DNA of 64,000 nucleotides, from assembly GCF_029227915.1 (NCBI RefSeq), contig NC_079883.1:29452001-29516000 (forward strand), given 5' to 3'. The stretch comes from Hydractinia symbiolongicarpus. Taxonomy: Eukaryota > Cnidaria > Hydrozoa > Anthoathecata > Hydractiniidae. The notes under the pieces are model-generated. The model saw only the letters and a program-made list of their open reading frames with translations, made no database searches and had not been told where the DNA came from. A program made the translations under genes and the position numbers. This document shows positions 53,604 to 63,350 of this stretch, in pieces; position 1 is the first letter of the stretch; every line of letters starts with the position of its first letter.

Positions 53604-55007
53604 GACCTTATAAATGTGATAAACGAGCCAGTTTGACTACAAGAAATAGCATTCTTCTTAATTTGACTTGATTGCTGGAAATCAGCGATCGCACTGGGCG
53701 CTGTGGTAGAGTTTCATTTAAAAAAAGTTAAATAAGTCAGCTTTTACTGTGGGACCAATCCTAGCCGTTAGTTCGCGCTGAAGAAATAGAGACAGTTTCA
53801 AAAACTACATTTCATTGACTTTATAACGGTGTCAATCCGTTTGAGTTACAACGGTTGCGTCACATATTCGTACCAACATGTATTTAGCGATTTTTTTCTG
53901 ATATTACTAGGTTGCATGGCCTTTAACAATGAAACGATTGACTGTGGGACTTAATTGAACTAACTTTGGACTGTGACCTTATAAATGTTATAAATAAGCC
54001 AGTTTGACTACAAGAAATAACATTCTTCTTAATTTGACATGATTGCTGGAACTCAGCGATTACACTGGGCGCTGTGGTAGCACTTTATTAAAAAATTTAA
54101 ATAAAAGAGTCATTTTTTCCTGTGGGACCAATCCTAGCCGTTATCGCGCGCTGAAGAAATAGCGACAGTTTCAAAAACTACATTTCATTGACTTTAGAAC
54201 GGTGTCAATCCGTTTGAGTTACAACGGTTGCGTCACATATTCGTACCAACATGTATTTAGTGATTTTCATCCAATTTTACTAAGTTGTATTGCTTTTAAC
54301 AGTTAAACGATTGACTGTGGGAATTAATTGAACTGACTCTGGACTATGTCCTTATAAATGTGGTAGATGAGCCAATTGGTCTCCTAGGAATAACTTTCTT
54401 TTTAATTTGACGTGATGGCTGGAATTCAGCGATTACATTAGGGTCTGTGATAGCGCTTTATTTAAAAATTTAGATAAATAAGTCTATTCTTACTGTGGAA
54501 CCAATCCCAGCCGTTAGCACGCGCTGAAAAAAGAGGAAAAGTTCCAAAGACTACATTTCATTGACTTTCTAGCGGTGTAAATCCGTTTGAGTTACAACGG
54601 TGGCGTCACATATTCGTACCAACATGTATCTAGCCATATTATTCGGATATTACTGGGTTGCATCGCTTTTTACAGTGAAACGTTTGACTGTGGGTCTTAA
54701 TTGGACTGATTTTAGACTTTGACCTTATAAATGTGATAAATGAGCCAGTTTGACTACAAGAAATAACATTCTTCTTAATTTGACATGATTGCTGGAACTC
54801 AGCGATTACACTAGGCTCTGTGGTAGCGCTTTATGTAAAAATTTAGATAAATAAGTCTTTTTTTACTGTGGGACCAATCCTGGCCGTTAGCACGCACTGA
54901 AGAAATAGAGACATTCTCAAAAACTTCATTTCATTGACTTCTTGGCGGTATCAATCCGTTTGAGTTACAACAGTTGCATCACATATTCGTACCAACCTGT
55001 ATTTAGT
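53604..55007. repeat. Second copy of the 50.6-52.0 kb block
   Basis: Displaced 2,974-2,977 bp from the first copy. It ends after ACCAACCTGTATTTAGTGA, where this copy reads TATCTTTCC and the first copy TTTTCTTCAG. Shared markers include AAGAGGAAAAGTTCC, TCTAGCCATA and GCACGCACTGAAG. Confidence 0.83.
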
Positions 55008-57149
55008 GATATCTTTCCGATATTACTAAGTTATATTGCTTTTAACAGTGAAACGATTGACTGTGGAACTTAATTGAACTAACTTTAGACTGTGACCTTA
55101 TGAATGTGATAAATGAGCCAGTTTGGACCCCAGAAGTAACGTTCTTCTTAATTTGACATGATTGCTGGAACTGAGCGATTACACTGGGCGCTGTGATTGC
55201 AATTTTTCAAAAAATTAGGATAAATAAGTCATTTTGTACTGTGGGACCAATCCTAGTCCTTATCGCGCGCTGAAGAAATAGAGACAGTTTCAAAAACTAC
55301 ATTTCGTTGACTTTCTAACAGTGTCAATCCGTTTGGGTTACAACGATTGCGTCACATATTCCTCCCCACATGTATTTAGCGATAGTATTCGGATATTACT
55401 AGGTTGCATCGCTTTTAACAGTGACACGTTTGACTGTGGGTCTTAATTGAACTGATTTTGGACTTTGACCTTATAAATGTGATAAATGAGCCAGTTTGAG
55501 TACAAGAAGTAACATTCTTCTTAATTTGACTTGATTGCTGGAACTCAGCGATTGCAGTGGGCGCTGTGGTAGAGTTTTATTTAAAAATTAAGTTAAAAAA
55601 GTCTTTTTTTACAGTGGGACTAATCCTGGCCGTTAGCACGCGCTGAAGAAATAAAGACATTCTCAAAAACTACAATTCATCGACTTCTTGGCGGTATCAA
55701 TCCATTTGAGCTACAACGGTTGCGTCACATATTCGTATCAACATGTATTTAGCGATAGTATTCTGATATTACTAGGTTGCATCGCCTTTAACAGTGAAAC
55801 GATTGACTGTGGGACTTAATTGAACTAACTTTCGTCTGTGACCTGATAAATATTAAAAATGAGCCAGTTTGACTACAAGAAATAACATTCTTCTTAATTT
55901 GACGCGATTGCTGGAGCTGAGCGATTACGCTGGGCGCTGTGGTAGGACTTTATTAAAAAAATTAAATAAAAAAGTCATTTTTTACTGTGGGACCAATCCT
56001 AGCCGTTATCGCGCACTGAAGAAATAGCGACAGTTTCACAAACTACATTTTATTGACTTTCTAACGGTATCAATCCATTTGAGTTACAACTGTTGCGTCA
56101 CATATTAGTCCCCACATATATTTAGCAATAGTATTCGGGTATTACTATGTTGCATCGCTTTTAACAGTGAAACGTTTGACTGTGGGACTTAATTGAACTG
56201 ATTCTGGACTGTGACCTTGTAAATTCGATAAATTAACCAATTTGAATACAATAAGTAATATTTTTCTTAATTTGACTTGATTGCTGAAACTCAGCGATTG
56301 CAGTGGGCGCTGTGGTAGAGTTTTATTTAAAAATTAAGTTAAATAAGTCTTTTTTTACTGTGGGACTAATCCTGGCCGTTAGCACGCGCTGAAGAAATAG
56401 AGACATTCTCAAAAACTACATCTCATCGTCTTCTTGGCGGTATCAATCCGTTTGAGTTACAACGGTTGCGTCACACATTCGTACCAACATGTATTTAGTG
56501 ATTTTCTTCTAATTTTACTAAGTTGTATTGCTTTTAACAGTTAAACGACTGACGGTGGGAATTAATTGAACTGACTCTGGACTATGTCCTTATAAATGTG
56601 ACAGATGAGCGAATTGGTCTCCAAGGAATAACTTTCTTCTTAATTTGACGTGATGGCTGGAATTCAGCGAGTACATTAGGCTCTCTGGAAGCGCTTTATT
56701 TAAAAATTTAGATAAATAAGTCTTTTCCTACTGTGGGAAAAATCCTGGCCGTTAGCACGAGCTGAATAAAGAGGAACAGTTCCAAAGACTACATTTCATT
56801 GACTTTCTAGCGGTATAAATCCGTTTGAGTTACAACGGTTGCGTCACATATTCGTACCAACATGTATTTAGCGATAGTATTCGGATATTACTGGGTTGCA
56901 TCGCTTTTAACAGTGAAACGTTTGACTGTGGGACTTAATTAAACTGATTTTGGACTTTGACCTTATAAATGTGATAAATGAGCCAGTTTGACTACAAGAC
57001 ATAACATTCTTCTTAATTTGACATGATTGCTGGAACTGAGCGATTACACTGGGCGCTGTGGTAGCACTTTATTAAAAAATTAGGATAAATAAGTCATTTT
57101 TTACTGTGGTACCAATCCTAGCCGTTAGTTCGCGCGGAAGAAATAGAGA
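55008..57149. repeat. More divergent satellite units
   Basis: About 5.8 units without a long close duplicate. They carry many individual differences, for example AGTCCTTATCGC near 55,256, CACATATATTTAGC near 56,113 and GCGCGGAAG near 57,132. Units resembling 56,490-56,990 are later amplified in the 57-61 kb repeat. No gene is present. Confidence 0.75.
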
Positions 57150-57239
57150 AAGTTTCAAAAACTACATTTCATTGACTTTCTAACGGTATCAATCCTTTGA
57201 GTTACAACGGTTGCGCGAAATATTCGTCCCCACATATAT

Positions 57240-60200
57240 TTAGTGATTTTCTTCGATATTTCTAAGTTATATCGCTTTTAACTGTAAAATGATTGACTGT
57301 AGGACTTAATTGAACTAACTTTGGACTGTGACCTTATAAATGTGATGAGTGAGTCAACTGGACCCAAGAAATAACATTCTTCTTAATTCGACATGATTGC
57401 TGGAATTCAGCGAGTACACCAGTCTTTATTTAAAAATTTAGATAAATAAGTCTTTTTCTACTGTGGGACTAATACTGGCCCTTAGCACGCGCCGAAGAAA
57501 TAGAGACATTCTCAAAAACTACATTTCATCGACTTCTTGGCGGTATCAATCCGTTTGAGTTACAACGGTTGCGTCACACATTCGTACCAACATGTATTTA
57601 GTGATTTTCCTCTAATTTTACTAAGTTGTATTGCTTTTAACAGTTAAACGACTGACGGTGGGAATTAATTGAACTGACTCTGGACTATGTCCTTATAAAT
57701 GTGACAGATGAGCGAATTGGTCTCCAAGGAATAACTTTTTCTTAATTTGACGTGATGGCTGGAATTCAGCGAGTACATTAGGCTCTGTGGAAGCGCTTTA
57801 TTTAAAAATTTAGATAAATAAGTCTTTTCCTACTGTGGGAAAAATCCTGGCCGTTAGCACGAGCTGAGTAAAGAGGAACAGTTCCAAAGACTACATTTCA
57901 TTGACTTTCTAGCGGTTTAAATCCGTTTGAGTTACAACGGTTGCATCACATATTCGTACCAACATGTATTTAGCGATAGTATTCGGATATTACTGGGTTG
58001 CATCGCTTTTAACGGTGAAACGTTTGACTGTGGGACTTAATTAAACTGATTTTGGACTTTGACCTTATAAGTGTGATAAATGAGCCAGTTTGACTACAAG
58101 AAATAACATTCCTCTTAATTTGACATGATTGCTGGAACTCAGCGATTACACTGGGCGCTGTGGCAGCGCTTTATTAAAAATTTAAATAAAAAAGTCATTT
58201 TTTACTGTGGGACCAATCCATGCCGTTAGTTCGCGCTGAAGAAATAGAGACAGTTTAAAAAACTACATTTCATTGACTTTCTAACGGTATCAATCCTTTG
58301 AGTTACAACGGTTGCGCGAAATATTCGTCCCCACATATATTTAGCGATAGTATTCGGGTATTTCTATGTTGCATCGCGTTTAACAGTGTAACATTTGACT
58401 GTGGGACTTAATTGAACTGATTCCGGACTGTGACCTTGTAATTGCGATAAATGAACCAATTTGACTACAATAAGTAATATTCTTCTTACTTTGACTTGAT
58501 TGCTGAAACTCAGCGCTTGCAGTGGGCGCTGTGGTAAAGTTTTATTTAAAAATTAAGTTAAATAAGTCATTTTTTACTGTGGGACCAATCGCAGCCATTA
58601 GTTCGCGCCGAAAAAATAGAGACAGTTTCAAAAACTACATTTCGTTGACTTTCTAACAGTGTCCATCCGTTTGAGTTACAACGGTTGCGTCACATATTCC
58701 TCCCCACATGTATTTAGCGATAGTATTCGGATATTACTAGGTTGCATCGCTTTTAACAGTGACACGTTTGACTGGGGGACTTAATTGAACTGATTTTGGA
58801 GTTTGACCTTATAAATGTGACAAATGAGCCAGTTTAACTACAAGAAGTAACATTCTTCTTAATTTGACTTGATTGCTGGAACTCAGCGATTGCACTGGGC
58901 GCTGTGGTAGAGTTTTATTTCAAAAAAGTTAAATAAATCATTTTGTACTGTGGGACAAATCCCAGCCGTTATCGCGCGCTGAAGAAATAGCGACAGTTTC
59001 AAAAACTACATTTCATTGACTTTCTAACGGTATCAATCCTTTGAGTTACAACGGTTGCGCGAAATATTCGTCCCCACATATATTTAGTGATTTTCTTCGA
59101 TATTTCTAAGTTATATCGCTTTTAACTGTAAAATGATTGACTGTAGGACTTAATTGAACTAACTTTGGACTGTGACCTTATAAATGTGATGAGTGAGTCA
59201 ACTGGACCCAAGAAATAACATTCTTCTTAATTCGACATGATTGCTGGAATTCAGCGAGTACACCAGTCTTTATTTAAAAATTTAGATAAATAAGTCTTTT
59301 TCTACTGTGGGACTAATACTGGCCCTTAGCACGCGCCGAAGAAATAGAGACATTCTCAAAAACTACATTTCATCGACTTCTTGGCGGTATCAATCCGTTT
59401 GAGTTACAACGGTTGCGTCACACATTCGTACCAACATGTATTTAGTGATTTTCCTCTAATTTTACTAAGTTGTATTGCTTTTAACAGTTAAACGACTGAC
59501 GGTGGGAATTAATTGAACTGACTCTGGACTATGTCCTTATAAATGTGACAGATGAGCGAATTGGTCTCCAAGGAATAACTTTTTCTTAATTTGACGTGAT
59601 GGCTGGAATTCAGCGAGTACATTAGGCTCTGTGGAAGCGCTTTATTTAAAAATTTAGATAAATAAGTCTTTTCCTACTGTGGGAAAAATCCTGGCCGTTC
59701 GCACGAGCTGAGTAAAGAGGAACAGTTCCAAAGACTACATTTCATTGACTTTCTAGCGGTATAAATCCGTTTGAGTTACAACGGTTGCGTCACATATTCG
59801 TACCAACATGTATTTAGCGATAGTATTCGGATATTACTGGGTTGCATCGCTTTTAACGGTGAAACGTTTGACTGTGGGACTTAATTAAACTGATTTTGGA
59901 CTTTGACCTTATAAGTGTGATAAATGAGCCAGTTTGACTACAAGAAATAACATTCCTCTTAATTTGACATGATTGCTGGAACTCAGCGATTACACTGGGC
60001 GCTGTGGCAGCGCTTTATTAAAAATTTAAATAAAAAAGTCATTTTTTACTGTGGGACCAATCCAAGCCGTTAGTTCGCGCTGAAGAAATAGAGACAGTTT
60101 AAAAAACTACATTTCATTGACTTTCTAACGGTATCAATCCTTTGAGTTACAACGGTTGCGCGAAATATTCGTCCCCACATATATTTAGCGATAGTATTCG

Positions 60201-60927
60201 GGTATTACTATGTTGCATCGCGTTTAACAGTGTAACATTTGACTGTGGGACTTAATTGAACTGATTCCGGACTGTGACCTTGTAATTGCGATAAATGAAC
60301 CAATTTGACTACAATAAGTAATATTCTTCTTACTTTGACTTGATTGCTGAAACTCAGCGCTTGCAGTGGGCGCTGTGGTAAAGTTTTATTTAAAAATTAA
60401 GTTAAATAAGTCATTTTTTACTGTGGGACCAATCGCAGCCATTAGTTCGCGCCGAAAAAATAGAGACAGTTTCAAAAACTACATTTCGTTGACTTTCTAA
60501 CAGTGTCAATCCGTTTGAGTTACAACGGTTGCGTCACATATTCCTCCCCACATGTATTTAGCGATAGTATTCGGATATTACTAGGTTGCATCGCTTTTAA
60601 CAGTGACACGTTTGACTGGGGGACTTAATTGAACTGATTTTGGAGTTTGACCTTATAAATGTGACGAATGAGCCAGTTTAACTACAAGAAGTAACATTCT
60701 TCTTAATTTGACTTGATTGCTGGAACTCAGCGATTGCACTGGGCGCTGTGGTAGAGTTTTATTTCAAAAAAGTTAAATAAATCATTTTGTACTGTGGGAC
60801 AAATCCCAGCCGTTATCGCGCGCTGAAGAAATAGCGACAGTTTCAAAAACTACATTTCATTGACTTTCTAACGGTATCAATCCTTTGAGTTACAACGGTT
60901 GCGCGAAATATTCGTCCCCACATATAT
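57240..60927. repeat. Five-unit tandem repeat, 1,844 bp x 2
   Basis: Copies 57,240-59,083 and 59,084-60,927 match at 1,844 bp, with similarity starting slightly earlier near 57,150. Shared markers are GATGAGTGAGTCAACTGG (57,343/59,187), CACATATATTTAG, GATTCCGGACTGTG and ATTCCTCCCC. One unit in each copy is shortened: after AGCGAGTACAC the CTCTGTGGTAGTGC part is missing (57,416-57,424 and 59,260-59,268), a net loss of about 13 bp. This is why the period is below 5 x 372. Confidence 0.9.
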
Positions 60928-61217
60928 TTAGCGATAGTATTCGGGTATTACTATGTTGCATCGCTTTTAACCGTGTAACGTTTGACTGTGGGACTTAATT
61001 GAACTGATTCCGGACTTTGACCTTGTAATTGTGATAAATGAACCAATTTGACTACAATAAGTAATATTCTTCTTAATTTGACTTGATTGCTGAAACTCAG
61101 CGCGTGCAGTGGGCGCTGTGGTAAAGTTTTATTTAAAAATTAAGTTAAATAAGTCTATTTTTACTGTGGGACCAATCGCAGCCATTAGTTCGCGCCGAAA
61201 AAATAGAGACAGTTTCA
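60928..61217. repeat. Truncated last satellite units before interruption
   Basis: This resembles 60,187-60,477 at about 745 bp, with CGGACTTTGACCTTGTAATTG. It stops inside a unit just after GAGACAGTTTCA, where normal units continue AAAACTACATTTC but here the sequence becomes TTAAATAAGCC. This is the left junction of the interruption. Confidence 0.88.
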
Positions 61218-61629
61218 TTAAATAAGCCAAATATAAAAGAAAAAGTAAGCACGGTGGAGAGTATATAGGATTTCTATACGATTTCCGCGCCCCGTCCCCC
61301 TATACATCAAAAATATCAAAAATCCGTCGTTTTGGGGCCCAGTCGCCCAGCGATTTCATATGGTCATTTTTAAGTACATTTTTCTAGTGAGCGAGACAAC
61401 ATGTTTTTAGCACGGCGATGGAGTTTTTGTTGTTTTTTAAATATGGTACCAAGCGTAAATGGTGCCGTTTCCAGTTTAGGTTAAATCTGCCTACACTTTT
61501 TAGGCACGTGTAACATAAATCACTTTTACTAACATCACATGACATTTTCTCGGACACATAGCGCCTCAAACTCAATCTAAGCCATATCGCAACTGACGGA
61601 AGGGCTTGTTATGTTCAAGAAAGCGAAGA

Positions 61630-61658
61630 AAGAAAGGGTATGTAATGAACCCTTTCTT
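61630..61658. repeat. Inverted repeat, 10 bp stem and 9 nt loop
   Basis: AAGAAAGGGT (61,630-61,639) pairs perfectly with ACCCTTTCTT (61,649-61,658) across a 9 nt loop. No T-run follows, and there is no gene here for it to terminate, so its role is unknown. It may be a remnant of a small inverted-repeat element. Confidence 0.7.
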
Positions 61659-61675
61659 ATTCTCACTCACACCTA

Positions 61676-61868
61676 AGGCTAGCTAGCATAAAACTACTGA
61701 CTGAGCTGGAATAATAATAGAACTTAAATAGCTAGCTAGAGCTACTTGAATTGAAGAGCTAGCTAGCTAATAGCATTAAAAGAGATCAAACAATATCATA
61801 ATGGCTAGTATAAAACTAGCTAGCTACAAATAAATAGATTTTCTGGCTATAGCTAGCTATAGCTCTAC
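61676..61868. repeat. GCTAGC-rich simple sequence
   Basis: Imperfect (TAGC)n tracts recur here, as TAGCTAGC or GCTAGCTA near 61,680, 61,731, 61,760, 61,818 and 61,851, separated by AT-rich spacers. AGTATAAAACTAGC and AGCATAAAACTACT suggest that the spacers are partly repeated too. The tract is self-complementary and could form alternative structures. Confidence 0.8.
61846..61863. repeat. 18 bp perfect palindrome
   Basis: GCTATAGCTAGCTATAGC equals its own reverse complement. It lies inside the GCTAGC-rich tract and is probably a product of that simple sequence rather than a protein-binding site. Confidence 0.85.
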
Positions 61869-62074
61869 ATATACTACACAGTGAGTGAGATAATACACTC
61901 AATCATAGTGCCGTGTTTAATTTTTAATCTTTAACAGAAACTTTTTCCATTAAATATTGTGGGGGTTTTTTGCTTAGAGAAGGTAAAAACAGGTTATAAA
62001 CTGTATTTTTATTTTTAAATGTTACAAAATTTTCCACAAAGTATATAAAATTGTTTTAGCTGTGTAGGATAAGA

Positions 62075-62312
62075 ACAGGTTGTTAACTGTCTGTTTGAAC
62101 TGAAGTTAGGATAGTTTTTTAGAAATGGGTATTGTGCCGAAACGTATGTGCGAAACAGTATACCTGTACAAATCACTCAGCCCTGTGTTAACAACAAGCT
62201 GTTACCTGTGTTTCTATTTAACAGAAGTTTAAGCTAATCTTTTGTTTGAAATGGTATTTAACCTATATGGATGTGCAACATACCTGTACTAAGCACTCAC
62301 CCTGGATTGAAA
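62075..62312. repeat. Degenerate 120 bp direct repeat, two copies
   Basis: Two adjacent segments share landmarks exactly 120 bp apart: ATACCTGTACAAATCACTC (62,160) and ATACCTGTACTAAGCACTC (62,280). Each is preceded by a weaker match in the order GTTAACTGT or GTTACCTGT, GAACTGAAGTT or AACAGAAGTTT, and AGAAATGGGTATT or GAAATGGTATTTA. A further echo, ATAAACTGTATTTTT, occurs near 62,000 and 62,374. This looks like an older tandem repeat or element remnant unrelated to the 372 bp satellite. Confidence 0.65.
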
Positions 62313-62645
62313 TTCACTTTTTAAGTTTTGCCAGAAACATTTTGAAAAAATTCGCTAAGATGGGCACAACATATAAACTGTATTTTTGCAAAAAAGTTAT
62401 TATTTAAAAAATATATTACACCTGAGACATTTTACTGTTATATGTGCTTCACATAATTTATCATATATATACTGCATGTACTAAAGCGCTCCACATGAAT
62501 GTGTGGCACAGTTTACAAAACGTATAAATCGCGCCAGGTGTTATAGTTACTTGTGACTAAACCAGACATAATCAACGCCAGGTCCCCCTGCCTAGTAAGA
62601 AAAAAGGCTATGTGAGCATATATAAGATACACATGTAAAGTTTTT

Positions 62646-62669
62646 CATATATATACATATATATATATT
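62646..62669. repeat. (AT)n microsatellite
   Basis: An alternating CATATATATACATATATATATAT-like run immediately precedes the tRNA-like sequence by three bases. It could act as a TATA-like upstream element for pol III, or simply be a common insertion target. Confidence 0.8.
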
Positions 62670-62679
62670 CATGCCCTGT

Positions 62680-62690
62680 TGGTCTAATCG
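62680..62690 (+). promoter_or_regulatory. Pol III A box
   Basis: TGGTCTAATCG fits the A-box consensus TRGYNNANNNG at the expected tRNA positions 8-18. With the B box it forms a type 2 pol III promoter, so transcription is possible even if the product is not a working tRNA. Confidence 0.6.
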
Positions 62691-62719
62691 CTATGACACT
62701 CATGCAAATGAGAGATCCA

Positions 62720-62730
62720 GGTTCAAATCC
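62720..62730 (+). promoter_or_regulatory. Pol III B box
   Basis: GGTTCAAATCC matches the B-box consensus GGTTCRANTCC exactly. It begins 40 bp after the A-box start, a little shorter than in intron-less tRNA genes because of the short anticodon arm. Confidence 0.68.
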
Positions 62731-62792
62731 TGGACAGGGCTAGGAAAAACATAATTATCTTGCACCTACAACAATCAGGTAAAAGTATTGCC

Positions 62793-62798
62793 TTTTTT
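62793..62798 (+). terminator. T6 run, possible pol III stop
   Basis: The first run of at least four T after the tRNA-like sequence, 51 bp past its end. Transcription from the A and B boxes would give an RNA of about 120-130 nt. True tRNA genes usually end sooner, so this fits a SINE-like or relict element better. T runs are common in AT-rich DNA. Confidence 0.35.
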
Positions 62799-63114
62799 GT
62801 GGACTTCTCTGATTATTTCTATATCTTGACTTTTTAATGTTGTTGTCATTGGAACCAAGTTAATCTCAGATTTATCAAAAAATGATATGTCGTTATGACC
62901 GATTGTTAAAATACTTGTAATGGCACACAATTCTGCTAACACGATTCACTGTGTATTGACTTGATATAAATTTGAGACTTTTTTTGAGATATTGAATTTG
63001 AAATATTTGCACCTCAATATTTTCTATACTCCTGGACTAATATGATACTTAACTTAGATATATTGAGTATACACAATCTTTGAGTTGTAAGGTGGAGATT
63101 TTCTATTAAAGTCA

Positions 63115-63335
63115 TGCACCCATGCCTTGCCGTTCCATTGACTTGCCAGCACTGACCGTGCCTTTCTTTGCCTACCCTTCCTATCCCTTTTCTGGTGCCT
63201 GCCTACTATGTCCTTGCCTGTGCCTCCCATGCCTTGCCTACCCCTGCCTTCCTGATTTCTCTTCCTATTTCCTTGCCTGCCTTTCCCCTTTTCTTGCCGT
63301 GCTTAATGCCTTTGCCTTGGCAACCTCTCCGCAAC
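63115..63335 (+). repeat. Pyrimidine-rich CCTTGCC/TGCCT tract
   Basis: About 220 bp with strong C+T bias on the plus strand and recurring GCCTTGCC, TGCCTACCC, CCTTGCCTG and TGCCT words. It looks like a decayed simple repeat. The open frames across it are rich in Leu, Pro, Cys, Phe and Ala purely through this composition. It ends about 15 bp before the satellite resumes. Confidence 0.8.
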
Positions 63336-63350
63336 ACTTTCTATATTGAT

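Larger units (their letters stand above)
1..61217. repeat. Satellite array, ~372 bp unit, ~165 copies
   Basis: The same landmarks recur every 371-373 bp: CATGTATTTA, for example, lies at 291, 662, 1035 and 1407. All copies run in the same orientation, with no inversion seen. Units differ by scattered substitutions and small indels, mainly in the A/T run after the CGCTTTATTT box. Variants are shared between distant units, giving higher-order repeats. The array is AT-rich and has no long open frame on either strand. Such arrays usually form constitutive heterochromatin and often centromeric or pericentromeric DNA; that role is inferred here from structure only. The unit is close to two nucleosome repeat lengths. 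I do not recognise it as a named satellite family. Confidence 0.97.
62673..62741 (+). tRNA. tRNA-like sequence (pseudo-tRNA or SINE head)
   Basis: The 69 nt fold in a near-cloverleaf. The acceptor stem is GCCCTGT/ACAGGGC (7 bp, perfect), with T as discriminator. The D-arm is GTC-10 nt-GAC with T8, A14 and G18 but C at 19. The T-arm is CCAGG-TTCAAAT-CCTGG, a perfect 5 bp stem with a canonical 7 nt loop. The anticodon arm is abnormal: CTCAT/ATGAG closes a loop of only 4 nt (GCAA), or a 3 bp stem holds an 8 nt loop, so no proper 7 nt anticodon loop exists. No intron or 3' CCA is seen. Paired acceptor and T stems argue against a random match. It is best read as a degenerate tRNA gene, a tRNA-derived SINE head, or a tRNA with an unusual anticodon arm. 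Confidence 0.6.
61218..63350. other. Non-satellite interruption, no protein gene seen
   Basis: These 2.1 kb share no landmark with the satellite. Composition shifts along it: a mixed part with a GC-rich patch near 61,284, GCTAGC-rich sequence at 61,676-61,868, AT-rich sequence to about 63,100, then a pyrimidine-rich tract. The longest open frames (61,384-61,575 minus, 63 codons; 63,122-63,425 plus, two overlapping frames) look fortuitous: no start context, no domain and low-complexity composition. No terminal inverted repeats, LTR or target-site duplication are visible at the edges. The stretch could be a fragment of flanking chromosome, a decayed mobile element or a rearranged segment. Confidence 0.85.

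Noticed and set aside
1-61217. CRISPR-like array (regular repeats and spacers)
   Set aside because: The whole 372 bp unit is repeated with no unique spacers, and repeats are far longer than CRISPR repeats. There are no cas genes and the content is eukaryotic satellite.
61384-61575. 63-codon minus-strand open frame in the interruption
   Set aside because: Short, no recognisable domain, no neighbouring gene structure. An open frame of this size is expected by chance in about 2 kb.
62702-62709. ATGCAAAT, identical to the POU-factor octamer
   Set aside because: It lies inside the anticodon arm of the tRNA-like sequence rather than upstream of it. An 8-mer match in AT-rich DNA has little weight.
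61218-63350. Interruption as an intact DNA transposon or LTR element
   Set aside because: No terminal inverted repeats, LTRs, transposase or reverse-transcriptase motifs, poly(A) tail or target-site duplication could be found.
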